10,926 nt of DNA from JACDAF01 sp036276035 (lineage in GTDB: Bacteria > Chloroflexota > Limnocylindria > P2-11E). Positions 1 through 7,821 of this stretch are shown here, one piece after another (position 1 is the first letter of the stretch; each line of letters opens with the position of its first letter). The stretch spans positions 1 through 10,926 of the forward strand of contig DASUCM010000126.1 in assembly GCA_036276035.1 (NCBI GenBank), read 5' to 3'. The notes under the pieces are model-generated. The model was given only the letters and a program-made list of their open reading frames with translations. It did not search any database and was not told where the DNA came from. The position numbers and the translations under genes were made by a program.

Positions 1-660
1 CCGTCGGTGATCGGCGTCGACCGCGAGAGCGGCCGGCTGCTGCGTCTCTCGCCGTTCCCGTGGAAGGGCGCGGACACCGACCCGCCGATCCTGCGGTGGG
101 CCTGGATCAACGCGAAGACCGTGCCCGCGCCCTACGACCCGCGCGCGGGGTCGTTCGCCGTCGAGGGCGAGGTGCTCCAGACCGCGTACATCGACGCGAA
201 GGACGGCTGGCGCCTGCGCTGGCCGTTCGTGCGGCCGCACCTCCACGGCTCGCTCGAGTCGCTCACCGAGAGCGCGCGCAGCGGTGCCGTGAGCGCGGGC
301 TTCCTGACGCCGGTCGAGTGGGATCTCCTTCAGCTCCCGCTGCGCGCGCGCTTCCGCTGCGCGAGCGAGGACTGCACCGGACCGCACGAGCTGCCGGTGC
401 TCGACTGGGAGCTGCACGAGATGTCGAGGGCCGCGCGCGAGCGGCACGGCGCGACGTGGGCGACGCGCTTCCGCGAGACGTGGGGGAGCGCTCTGCTCGA
501 GCGCTACGACGTGCACGTCCTCGTCTCCGCGTACGCGCAGTCGCCGTCGAAGTTCTACGTCGCGGGGCTCTTTTACCCCCCGCGTCAGCCCGAGGACGCG
601 CACGCGCACGCGCACCACGCGGAGCACCGGATGCATCTGCGCGAGGGGACCGCGGGCTAG
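1..660 (+). CDS. Conserved-looking hypothetical protein, 5'-truncated by the window edge
   Basis: The frame is open from the first base, so the GTG at 7 is probably internal and the true start lies upstream. About 219 residues are visible. I do not recognise a named family with confidence. Counting from GTG 7, there is a Cys118-x4-Cys123-x3-His127 cluster followed closely by an LDWE motif, which looks like a small metal-binding knuckle. The N-terminal part (GVDRESGRLLRLSPFPW, then an RWAWI segment) resembles proteins that begin with a short beta-rich, nucleic-acid-binding-like region, but that is only an impression. The C-terminus is His-rich (HAHAHHAEH). No signal peptide or membrane segment is visible. 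The gene converges on the next one, the two stop codons overlapping within CTAG at 657-660. That the frame is coding is fairly secure; its function is unknown. Confidence 0.7.
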   Translation, partial: PSVIGVDRESGRLLRLSPFPWKGADTDPPILRWAWINAKTVPAPYDPRAGSFAVEGEVLQTAYIDAKDGWRLRWPFVRPHLHGSLESLTESARSGAVSAGFLTPVEWDLLQLPLRARFRCASEDCTGPHELPVLDWELHEMSRAARERHGATWATRFRETWGSALLERYDVHVLVSAYAQSPSKFYVAGLFYPPRQPEDAHAHAHHAEHRMHLREGTAG

Positions 661-1091
661 AGCGTGCCGGCGAGGTCCTTCGGGGCGTCCGTGCGCTTCG
701 CGCCGAGCTCGCCCTCCTTGCCGTGGTGGCCGTGCGGGAAGATGCGCAGCAGGTAGTACGTGCCGGTCACCGGGTCCTCCGCGCGCTCGATGACGCGCGA
801 CGGTCCCCATCTCGAGTCGAAGGTCCCGCCGACCTCCGGCTTCGGCGTCCCCGGGTCGAAGCCGGCCTTGTCCCACTGCAGGACGGCATAGCCGCGCACG
901 ACGCGCTCCTCGTCACCGCCCTCGTCGGGCCGCCAGGCGTGCGGGCCGTCGTGCTGCCGCTGGCAGACGGCGGGCGACGCGGAGTGCATCGTCACCCACT
1001 TGAACACGTCGGCGTCCTTTGTCTGGGCGCCCTGCGGGAACGCCTCGCGGTGGAGCCGCTCGCCCTTGGTGCAGAGGTAGTAGAAGAGCAC
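657..1091 (-). CDS. Hypothetical protein, 144 aa
   Basis: This is a minus-strand frame with protein-like composition that fills the space between the convergent gene and the hydrolase operon. The only usable start after the in-frame stop at 1107-1109 is GTG at 1091, giving MLFYYLCTKGER. No good Shine-Dalgarno sequence precedes it, so the N-terminus is uncertain and the gene could be leaderless or 5'-damaged. Visible features are two Cys (residues 7 and 48), a basic and aromatic N-terminus, a GTYYLLRIFPHG segment near the C-terminus and a short His cluster (HGHHG). No signal peptide or transmembrane helix is seen and no family is recognised. It is divergent from the hydrolase gene, with 56 bases between the starts. 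Confidence 0.55.
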   Translation of the reverse strand: MLFYYLCTKGERLHREAFPQGAQTKDADVFKWVTMHSASPAVCQRQHDGPHAWRPDEGGDEERVVRGYAVLQWDKAGFDPGTPKPEVGGTFDSRWGPSRVIERAEDPVTGTYYLLRIFPHGHHGKEGELGAKRTDAPKDLAGTL

Positions 1092-1137
1092 GCCCGAAGT
1101 CTGCCATCACGAGCGTCGATGCGTGCAGCGCGGGGAC

Positions 1138-1142
1138 GGAGG
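1138..1142 (+). promoter_or_regulatory. Ribosome-binding site deciding the hydrolase start
   Basis: GGAGG lies 5 bases upstream of GTG 1148. This favours 1148 over ATG 1163, which has only a weak GGCGGC upstream. The surrounding divergent gap (1092-1147) is GC-rich, and I see no convincing -35/-10 pair in it, although the operon promoter should lie here or inside the upstream gene. Confidence 0.6.
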
Positions 1143-1147
1143 TCGTG

Positions 1148-2029
1148 GTGAGCGGCGGCAGAATGGATGGCGTGGAGCGCACGATCGCCGCGCTCGGCAC
1201 CCACATCCGCGTGATCGGGTCCGGGCCCGCCGACGGTGAGCCCGTCCTGTGCATCCACGGCGTGGGCGGCTGGGCCGAGAACTGGCGCGAGACGCTGGCA
1301 GCACTCGCCGCAGCGGGGTATCGCGGGATCGCCTTCGACCTCCCGGGATTCGGTGAGAGCGGTGGCGTGCGTCGGGCGCGGTATTTCCGGGGGCCGGATG
1401 CGCTCTACGCGCGGGTCATCCCGACGGTCATGGACGCCCTCGACCTGCGCGATGCGCACATCGTCGGCCACTCGCTCGGCGGCGCCGTCGCGTACATCAG
1501 CACGGTGAGCGCGCCCGATCGCGTGCGCAGCCTCACCCTCGTCGCACCCGCCGGGCTCGGGCTCGACCTGCCGTGGACCCTGCGGCTCGGGTCCGTTCCG
1601 CTCATCGGCGGGCTGCTCAGCGGACGCTCGCGCGAGGCGGCGCGCGCGGGCCTCGCGAGCTGCTTCCACGACCCGAGCCGGATCCCGCGGGCGCTGCTCG
1701 AGGAGTGCGATCGCTACGCGCCGCGCAGCATCCCGGAGACGCTCCGTGTCCTGCGCGCCGGCGTGACGCTCCGGGGTGTCCGGCGGGGCATCCGCGCCGA
1801 GTGGATGTCGCGCGCGACCCGCTACACCGGCCCGGTGCAGCTCGTCTGGGGGACGGACGACATCGTCCTCCCGGTCAGGCACGCCGACGGCGTGACCGAG
1901 CTCTTTCCGCGCGCGCCGCTGCACCGGATCGCCGACGCCGGACACCTCGTGATGGTCGAGCAGCCCGCCGCGTTCATGCGTGCGCTGCTGCCCTTCCTCG
2001 CCTCGGCCAAAGCGGTAGTTTCTAGGTAG
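1148..2029 (+). CDS. Alpha/beta-hydrolase fold protein, 293 aa
   Basis: This is an alpha/beta hydrolase of the MhpC/lipase-like superfamily. From GTG 1148, the oxyanion-hole strand motif IHGVGG (HG) sits near residue 36, the nucleophile elbow is GHSLGGA with Ser109, the acid is Asp238 in WGTDDIVLP, and the base is His266 in DAGHLVMVEQP. All three catalytic residues are present and the length is normal for a single-domain enzyme. No signal peptide is seen, so it should be cytoplasmic. The substrate cannot be read from the sequence; ester or thioester hydrolysis would suit a neighbour of acyl-transfer enzymes. It heads the 2-oxo acid dehydrogenase operon: its TAG stop shares one base with the GTG start of the E1 gene (TAGTG), implying coupled translation. 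The start choice rests on the GGAGG at 1138; ATG 1163 would shorten it by five residues. Confidence 0.88.
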   Translation: MSGGRMDGVERTIAALGTHIRVIGSGPADGEPVLCIHGVGGWAENWRETLAALAAAGYRGIAFDLPGFGESGGVRRARYFRGPDALYARVIPTVMDALDLRDAHIVGHSLGGAVAYISTVSAPDRVRSLTLVAPAGLGLDLPWTLRLGSVPLIGGLLSGRSREAARAGLASCFHDPSRIPRALLEECDRYAPRSIPETLRVLRAGVTLRGVRRGIRAEWMSRATRYTGPVQLVWGTDDIVLPVRHADGVTELFPRAPLHRIADAGHLVMVEQPAAFMRALLPFLASAKAVVSR

Positions 2030-4470
2030 TGAAGACGAGCCCGCGGGCGTCGGCGGCCGGTGTCGTCACGCCCCGCGCGAAGCTCCGCCTCTCCGCCGAA
2101 GAGGTCATCGCCGACTACCGTCTGGCCTTCCGGAGCCGCGTGGCGAGCGTCCTCGGGCGTCGCGAGGTGCTCACCGGAAAGGCGCCCTTCGGGATCTTCG
2201 GCGACGGCAAGGAGGTCGCCCAGCTCGCGATGGCGAAGGCCTTCCGGCCGGGGGACTGGCGCACCGGCTACTACCGCGACCAGACATTCGCGCTCGCGAC
2301 GGGGATGGCGACGTTGCCGCAGTACTTCGCGCAGCTGTACGCCGACACCGAGGGCGGCCACGACCCGTTCTCCGCCGGCCGCCAGATGGTGAGCCACTTC
2401 GCATCGCGCACGATCGGCAAGGACGGCCGCTGGGAGCGCATCGTCGAGCTCGCGAACACGGCGTCCGACCTGTCGCCGGTCGCCGCGCAGCTGCCCCGCG
2501 CGCTCGGGCTCGCGTACGCCTCGAAGCTCTTCCGCGAGGATCCCGGCCTGCGCGAGGTCGCGGACGGCTTCTCGAAGAACGGCGACGAGGTCACCTTCGC
2601 GACGAGCGGGAACGCCGGTACGAGCGAGGGGATGTTCTGGGAGACCTTGAACGCCGCGGGCGTGCTCCAGGTGCCGCTCGCGATCTCGATCTGGGACGAC
2701 GGCTTCGGGATCTCCGTGCCGAACGAGATCCAGACGACGAAGGGCTCGATCTCGAAGCTGCTCGCGGGCTTCGCGCCGGCCGACGGCCTGAAAGGCGTCG
2801 ACATCCACACGGCGAAGGGCTGGGACTACGCGGGCCTCTGCGACCTCTACGCGCTCGCGATCCCGAAGGTCCGCAAGGAGCACGCGCCCGCGCTCCTGCA
2901 CATCACCGAGATGACCCAGCCGCAGGGCCACTCCACGAGCGGCAGCCACGAGCGCTACAAGACGCCCGAGCGGCTACGGTTCGAGACGGAGGGCGATCCG
3001 ATCGCGCGGATGCGCCGCTGGATGATCGAGCAGGACCTCGCGACCGCGCAGCAGCTCGACGAGCTCGAGGCCGAGGACCGGAGGGCGGTCGAGGAGATCC
3101 GCGCGCAGGCGTGGGAGCAGTACCAGGAGCCGCTGCGCGAGGAGCGCGCGCGCCTCGTCGCGCTGCTCGAGCGGGTCGGCGCCGAGGCAGCCGACGCGGG
3201 CATCGGTCCGCTGCTCGACGAGCTCCGCGCGGCCGGCGAGCTCTCGCGGCGGCTCGTCGTCTCGACCGCGCGCCGCGCGCTCGTGCTGCTGCGCGGCACG
3301 GAAGGGCAGGCTGCAGGCGAGCTCGCCGCGTTCGTGGCCGAGCGTCGCGCCGAGAACGAGGAGCGGTTCAACAGCCACCTCCTCAGCTCGTCGGAGCTTT
3401 CCCCGGCGCGCGTCGAGCCGATCGCGCCGGTCTTCAGCGGGTCGTCGGAGACGGTGGACGGACGCATCGTGCTGCTGCGCTGCTTCGACGCGAACCTCGC
3501 GCGCGACCCGCGCATCCACATCATCGGCGAGGACATCGGGAAGCTCGGCGACGTGAACCTCGTCTTCGAGGGGCTGCAGGCGAAGCACGGCCCGCTGCGC
3601 CTCACCGACACGGGGATCCGCGAGGCGACGATCATGGGGCAGGGGATCGGCGCGGCCCTGCGCGGCCTGCGGCCCATCGTCGACATCCAGTACGTCGACT
3701 ACCTCCTGTACGCGCTCGAGCTGGCGTCCGACGACCTCGCGACGCTGCGCTTCCGGACCGCCGGCGCGCAGCAGGCGCCGGTCGTCATCCGCACGAAGGG
3801 CCATCGGCTGCAGGGCATCTGGCACACCGGGTCCCCGATGGGCGTGATCATCAACGCGCTGCGCGGGATCCACGTGGCGGTCCCGCGCGACATGGTCCAG
3901 GCGGCCGGCTTCTACAACACGTTCCTGCGCGGCGACGACCCCGCGCTCGTCATCGAGGTCCTGAACGGCTACCGCTTCAAGGAGCGGCTGCCCGACAACG
4001 TCGGCGAGTTCACGCTGCCGATCGGCGTCCCCGAGACGATCCGCGAGGGCAGCGACGTGACGCTCGTGACGTACGGCGCGCTCTGCCGCATCGCGCTCGA
4101 GGCCTGCGCGACGCTCGAGGAGCTCGGCATCTCCGTCGAGGTGATCGACGTGCGGACGCTGCTGCCGTTCGACACCGGGCACACGATCGTGGGGTCGGTG
4201 AAGCGGACGAACGCGCTCATCGTCGTCGACGAGGACGTGCCCGGTGGCGCGTCGGCGTACGTCCTCCAGCAGATCCTCGAGACGCAGCGCGCGTACGAGC
4301 ACATCGACGTGCTACCGCGGACGCTCACCGCGAAGCCGAACCGGACCGGCGTCGGCCAGGACTCCGACTACTTCTCGAAGCCGAACCGCGAGGACATCGT
4401 CGAGGCGGTCTACGCGCTCATGCGTGAACGCGACCCGCGCTCGTGGCCCGGCCTGGGGACGGGGGACTGA
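2029..4470 (+). CDS. Fused alpha-beta E1 component of a 2-oxo acid dehydrogenase (thiamine diphosphate-dependent), 813 aa
   Basis: This single chain carries both E1 halves, which are usually separate. Residues ~20-315 are E1 alpha-like: YYRD (81-84) at the cofactor diphosphate site, GNAGTSEG (194-201), WDDGFGIS (222-229), and a GHSTSG loop (300-305) like the E1 alpha phosphorylation loop. Residues ~320-465 form a charged, helical, Arg/Glu/Ala-rich linker. Residues ~475-800 are E1 beta-like: IGEDIG (499-504), TGIREAT with Glu532 at the cofactor-activating position, and a His at 599 (GIWHTG) matching the catalytic His region of E1 beta. It should decarboxylate a 2-oxo acid and transfer the acyl group to E2 lipoate. 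From memory, the layout matches fused E1 proteins of Bacteroidota. Oddity: the canonical GDG...NN Mg/ThDP motif reads GNA...DD. The start GTG overlaps the hydrolase stop. Substrate specificity is uncertain. Confidence 0.92.
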   Translation: MKTSPRASAAGVVTPRAKLRLSAEEVIADYRLAFRSRVASVLGRREVLTGKAPFGIFGDGKEVAQLAMAKAFRPGDWRTGYYRDQTFALATGMATLPQYFAQLYADTEGGHDPFSAGRQMVSHFASRTIGKDGRWERIVELANTASDLSPVAAQLPRALGLAYASKLFREDPGLREVADGFSKNGDEVTFATSGNAGTSEGMFWETLNAAGVLQVPLAISIWDDGFGISVPNEIQTTKGSISKLLAGFAPADGLKGVDIHTAKGWDYAGLCDLYALAIPKVRKEHAPALLHITEMTQPQGHSTSGSHERYKTPERLRFETEGDPIARMRRWMIEQDLATAQQLDELEAEDRRAVEEIRAQAWEQYQEPLREERARLVALLERVGAEAADAGIGPLLDELRAAGELSRRLVVSTARRALVLLRGTEGQAAGELAAFVAERRAENEERFNSHLLSSSELSPARVEPIAPVFSGSSETVDGRIVLLRCFDANLARDPRIHIIGEDIGKLGDVNLVFEGLQAKHGPLRLTDTGIREATIMGQGIGAALRGLRPIVDIQYVDYLLYALELASDDLATLRFRTAGAQQAPVVIRTKGHRLQGIWHTGSPMGVIINALRGIHVAVPRDMVQAAGFYNTFLRGDDPALVIEVLNGYRFKERLPDNVGEFTLPIGVPETIREGSDVTLVTYGALCRIALEACATLEELGISVEVIDVRTLLPFDTGHTIVGSVKRTNALIVVDEDVPGGASAYVLQQILETQRAYEHIDVLPRTLTAKPNRTGVGQDSDYFSKPNREDIVEAVYALMRERDPRSWPGLGTGD

Positions 4471-5451
4471 GTGGAGAAGTCGAACGTCCAGGCGGTGCAC
4501 GACACGCTGCTCGAGGAGTTCCGTCGGGACGAGCGGTACATCCTCCTCGGCGAGGACGTTGGCGCGCGCGGCGGCGTGTTCCGCGTGAGCGAGGGCTTCG
4601 TCGACGAGTTCGGCCCGGGACGCATCATCGACACGCCGCTCGCGGAGTCCGCGATCGTCGGCGTCGCCATCGGGGCCGCGATCGGCGGGCTGCGCCCGGT
4701 CGCGGAGATGCAGTTCGCCGACTTCAGCGCGCCGGCCTTCGAGCAGATCGTCGACGAGGCGGCGCGCATCCGCTACCGCTCCAACGGCGGGTTCGGCGTG
4801 CCGCTCGTCATCCGGATGCCCTGGGGCGGCGGCGTGCACGGCGGGCTCTACCACTCGCAGTCGGTCGAGGCCTTCTACGCGCACGTGCCCGGGCTGAAGG
4901 TCGTCGTGCCGAGCACGCCGCGCGACATCACCGGGATGCTCCGCTCCGCGCTGCGCGACCCGGACCCGGTGATCTTCCTCGAGCACAAGGCGACCTACCG
5001 CGCCGTGAAGGGCGACGTCCCGGACGGTGACTTCACGATCCCGCTCGGCCCGGCCGACGTGAAGCGTCAGGGCACCGACATCACGGTCTTCGCGTACGGG
5101 CTCATGCTCCACCGCTGCCTGGCCGCCGCCGCGGCCCTCGAGGGCGAGGGGATCTCCGTGAACGTCGTCGACGTGCGCAGCCTGCGCCCGCTCGATGCCG
5201 AGACCATCCTTACCGAGGCACGCAAGACGGGGAAGTGCCTCATCGTGTACGAGGACAACCGGATGTTCGGCGCCGGCGCGGAGATCGCCGCGCTCATCGC
5301 CGAGGAGGCCTTCGACAGCCTGGATGCGCCCGTGATGCGGTACGGTGGACCCGAGATCCCCGCGACGCCGATGAACCGTCCGCAGGAGGACTGGTTCATG
5401 CCGGACCCGGAGCGGATCGCGACGAAGATGCGTGAATTGGCGAGGTACTGA
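4471..5451 (+). CDS. 2-oxo acid dehydrogenase E1 component, beta subunit (branched-chain type likely), 326 aa
   Basis: This is a complete, free-standing E1 beta (transketolase-like pyrimidine-binding and C-terminal domains). Visible landmarks are GEDVGARGG (27-35), TPLAES with Glu59 at the position that activates thiamine diphosphate, and YHSQS with His128 at the conserved active-site position, followed by a SVEAFYAHVPGLKVVVPSTP segment typical of the family. The FLEHKATYR and IVYEDN motifs resemble branched-chain 2-oxo acid dehydrogenase E1 beta more than pyruvate dehydrogenase. GTG 4471 follows the E1 fusion's TGA with no gap, and a GGGGGA just upstream serves as the ribosome-binding site. 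It is odd that a separate beta subunit follows a chain that already contains a beta half, while no separate alpha is present in the window. It may pair with the alpha half of the fusion or with an alpha encoded elsewhere. Confidence 0.93.
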   Translation: MEKSNVQAVHDTLLEEFRRDERYILLGEDVGARGGVFRVSEGFVDEFGPGRIIDTPLAESAIVGVAIGAAIGGLRPVAEMQFADFSAPAFEQIVDEAARIRYRSNGGFGVPLVIRMPWGGGVHGGLYHSQSVEAFYAHVPGLKVVVPSTPRDITGMLRSALRDPDPVIFLEHKATYRAVKGDVPDGDFTIPLGPADVKRQGTDITVFAYGLMLHRCLAAAAALEGEGISVNVVDVRSLRPLDAETILTEARKTGKCLIVYEDNRMFGAGAEIAALIAEEAFDSLDAPVMRYGGPEIPATPMNRPQEDWFMPDPERIATKMRELARY

Positions 5452-5452
5452 G

Positions 5453-6874
5453 ATGCCGTTCGAGCTGAAGATGCCCAAGCTCGGTGAGTCCGTCACCGAG
5501 GGGACCATCGGCAAGTGGCTGAAGCAGCCCGGCGAGCAGGTGAAGAAGTACGACCTGCTCGTCGAGGTCCAGACCGACAAGGTGAATACCGAGATCCCGT
5601 CGGAGGTCGACGGCACGCTCTCGGAGATCAAGGTCCAGGAAGGGCAGACCGTGTCGGTCGGGACGGTCCTCGCGGTGCTCGAGACCGGTGCCGCTGCGGC
5701 CGAGGCGAAGCCCGCGGCCCAGCAGGCGCAGCCCGCCGAGGCCAAGGCCGCCGCGCCCGCCGAGGCGAAGGCAGCCGCACCCGCCGCCGCGGCGGCCGCC
5801 GGTGGCGGCAAGGCGACCGCATCGCCGGCCGCGGCAGAGGCCCCGGCGCCGACCGCATCGCCGAAGCAGCAGGCGCCGGCGCAGACGGCCGCGGTGCAGA
5901 CGGCGCCGGTGGACACCGGCTCCGGCAACGGCAAGGCCGCGCCGCCGCGGCCCGAGGTGCGCGCGACGCCTGCGGTCCGCAAGCTCGCCGCGGAGCACGG
6001 CATCGACATCGCGCAGATCGAGGGCACGGGCCTCGGCGGCCGCGTGTCGCGGCAGGACGTCGAGCAGTTCGTCGCCTCCCGCGGCCAGGCCCCGCAGGCC
6101 GGCGGTCAGGCCGCCTCGCAGGGTCGCGCGCCGGCGGCCGCGCAGGCGCAGGCCCCGCGGCCGGCGCCGCTCGCCGGTGACACGCCGGTGCCGCTCACCC
6201 AGATGCGGCGAGCGATCGCGACGAACATGGTCCAGGCCTGGTCCGCTCCCCACGCGCATGCCGTCATGGAGATCGACATGACGAACCTCATGCGCTTCCG
6301 CGACACGGTCAAGGGCGACTTCCAGAAGCGCGAGGGCTTCGACCTCTCGCCCGCGGCCTTCATCGTGAAGGCGGCGGTCGAGGCGCTCTCGCAGGTCCAG
6401 GCCGTGAACTCGTCCTGGACCGACCAGGGCGTCGTGCTGCGAAAGGCCATCAACATCGGCTACGCGGTCGCGCTCGGCGAGGACGGCCTCGTCGTTCCGG
6501 TCATCAAGAGCGCCGACGAGAAGAGCATCACCGGCCTCATGCGCGCCATCCGCGACGTCGTGGACCGCGCCAAGGCGAAGAAGCTCACGCTCGACGACTT
6601 CCAGGGCGCCACCTTCACCGTGAACAACACGGGCCCGCTGGGCACGTTCGTCTCGAGCCCGATCGTGCCGCCAGGGCAGGCGGCGATCATCTCGTCCGAG
6701 TCGATCCGCAAGCGGCTGGTCGTCATGGACGACGACTCGATCGCGATCCGCCAGATGATGAACCTCGTCATCGGCTTCGATCACCGCGCGATCGATGGCT
6801 CGACCGCCGCGAAGTTCCTCATGACGATGCGCGACTGGCTGCAGGGCATCAACGAAGCGGTGCCGATCAGCTAG
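5453..6874 (+). CDS. 2-oxo acid dehydrogenase E2 component (dihydrolipoamide acyltransferase), 473 aa
   Basis: The domain order is classical. Residues 1-78 form one lipoyl domain, with the lipoylated Lys43 in VQTDKVNTE. Residues ~80-165 form a long Ala/Pro/Lys flexible arm. A peripheral subunit-binding domain lies at ~170-207 (RATPAVRKLAAEHGID, then GTGLGGRV). A catalytic acyltransferase domain runs from ~245 to the end, with the active-site motif HRAIDG (His444, Asp448). The protein transfers the acyl group from lipoyl-lysine to CoA and forms the core of the complex. ATG 5453 has GAGG at 5442-5445 and follows the E1 beta stop by one base. Its TAG stop shares a base with the lipA GTG. The substrate (branched-chain versus acetyl) cannot be fixed from E2; the E1 beta neighbour suggests branched-chain 2-oxo acids. 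There is no sign of truncation. Confidence 0.95.
   Translation: MPFELKMPKLGESVTEGTIGKWLKQPGEQVKKYDLLVEVQTDKVNTEIPSEVDGTLSEIKVQEGQTVSVGTVLAVLETGAAAAEAKPAAQQAQPAEAKAAAPAEAKAAAPAAAAAAGGGKATASPAAAEAPAPTASPKQQAPAQTAAVQTAPVDTGSGNGKAAPPRPEVRATPAVRKLAAEHGIDIAQIEGTGLGGRVSRQDVEQFVASRGQAPQAGGQAASQGRAPAAAQAQAPRPAPLAGDTPVPLTQMRRAIATNMVQAWSAPHAHAVMEIDMTNLMRFRDTVKGDFQKREGFDLSPAAFIVKAAVEALSQVQAVNSSWTDQGVVLRKAINIGYAVALGEDGLVVPVIKSADEKSITGLMRAIRDVVDRAKAKKLTLDDFQGATFTVNNTGPLGTFVSSPIVPPGQAAIISSESIRKRLVVMDDDSIAIRQMMNLVIGFDHRAIDGSTAAKFLMTMRDWLQGINEAVPIS
5732..5779 (+). repeat. Two tandem 24-base repeats in the E2 linker (PAEAKAAA x2)
   Basis: Codons 94-101 and 102-109 of E2 both encode PAEAKAAA. The copies are adjacent and differ only at some third positions. 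They lie in the flexible arm that lets the lipoyl domain swing between E1, E2 and E3, a region where length changes are tolerated. Confidence 0.75.
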
Positions 6875-7821
6875 TGGAGCTCGCGCCGATCAGGTTCGAG
6901 GTGCCCGGCGAGGTCGAGCGCCCCCGTGCGCGCGGCCGGAGCGACGCCAACACGGCGGTGCCGATCGACCGCTCGCGTCCGGCCTGGCTGAAGGTGCGCC
7001 TGCCCTCGGGGCCGCAGGTGGAGCAGCTGCGCGCGCTCATGCGCTCGAAGGAGCTGCACACCGTCTGCGAGGAAGCGCACTGCCCGAACATGGCCGAGTG
7101 CTGGGGCGCCGGCACGGCGACGTTCATGATCCTTGGCGACACCTGCACGCGGTCGTGCGGCTTCTGCGCCGTCAAGAGCGGCCGCCCGACGGAGCTCGAC
7201 CTGGACGAGCCCGCGCGCGTCGGCGACGCGGTGGCGCGCATGGCGCTGCAGCACGCGGTGGTGACGAGCGTGAACCGCGACGAGCTCGCGGACGGTGGCG
7301 CCGCGATCTTCGCCGAGACCATCCGCGAGATCCGGCGGCGCTCGCCCGGGACCACCATCGAGGTCCTCATCCCCGACTTCCGCGGGGTCGTCGATGCGCT
7401 CGACGTCGTGCTCGACGCGCGGCCGGAGATCCTGAACCACAACACCGAGACCGTCCCGCGCCTCTACCCGCGCGTCCGGCCGCAGGCGGTCTACACGCGC
7501 TCGCTCGAGGTCCTGCGCCACACGAAGCGGACGGCACCTGACCTCGTGTGCAAGAGCGGGATCATGGTCGGGCTCGGCGAGACGCGCGACGAGGTGCTCG
7601 CGACGATGCGCGACATCCGAGAGCAGGGCACCGACATCCTCACCATCGGCCAGTACCTGCGGCCGTCGCCGCTGCACCTTCCGATCGAGCGGTACTGGTC
7701 ACCGGAGGAGTTCGACGACCTGCGCGCGGCCGGGACGGCGATGGGCTACCGCCACGTCGAGTCCGGTCCGCTCGTGCGCTCCTCGTATCACGCCGAGCGC
7801 CACGCGCGTCTCGCCGGATGA
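6874..7821 (+). CDS. lipA: Lipoyl synthase (radical SAM), 315 aa
   Basis: It inserts sulfur at C6 and C8 of the octanoyl group bound to lipoyl domains. Both iron-sulfur ligand sets are intact: the auxiliary cluster C65-x4-C70-x5-C76 (CEEAHCPNMAEC) and the radical-SAM C91-x3-C95-x2-C98 (CTRSCGFC). The C-terminal RSSYHAE (Ser303/304), which ligates the auxiliary cluster in this family, is also present. Other family segments are VTSVNRDEL, FNHNTET-like (ILNHNTETV) and TKSG-like (CKSGIMVGLGE). The length is normal. GTG 6874 shares one base with the E2 stop, and no strong ribosome-binding site is seen, consistent with coupling; GTG 6901 is an alternative start. Its stop overlaps the lipB start (ATGA). 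Placement directly after E2 says its substrate is the E2 encoded next to it. Confidence 0.97.
   Translation: MELAPIRFEVPGEVERPRARGRSDANTAVPIDRSRPAWLKVRLPSGPQVEQLRALMRSKELHTVCEEAHCPNMAECWGAGTATFMILGDTCTRSCGFCAVKSGRPTELDLDEPARVGDAVARMALQHAVVTSVNRDELADGGAAIFAETIREIRRRSPGTTIEVLIPDFRGVVDALDVVLDARPEILNHNTETVPRLYPRVRPQAVYTRSLEVLRHTKRTAPDLVCKSGIMVGLGETRDEVLATMRDIREQGTDILTIGQYLRPSPLHLPIERYWSPEEFDDLRAAGTAMGYRHVESGPLVRSSYHAERHARLAG

Noticed and set aside
1019..1147. N-terminal extension of the hydrolase to 1019
   Set aside because: It overlaps the opposing gene, has low-complexity Arg/Gly composition, and is not part of the hydrolase fold. GGAGG at 1138 supports GTG 1148.
60..1151. Plus-strand ORF of 363 codons spanning the first two genes
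   Set aside because: It is Arg/Ala-rich and low in complexity, and it crosses two opposing genes whose frames look more protein-like.
2974..4302. Long minus-strand ORF (442 codons) opposite the fused E1
   Set aside because: It lies wholly antisense to a clearly conserved enzyme. Its composition (Arg, Asp, Glu, His and Val dipeptides) is the usual mirror of a GC-rich gene.
4312..6784. Overlapping minus-strand ORFs of 571 and 462 codons opposite E1 beta and E2
   Set aside because: They are mirror images of strongly conserved genes. The Ala/Gly-rich parts simply reflect the E2 linker read backwards.
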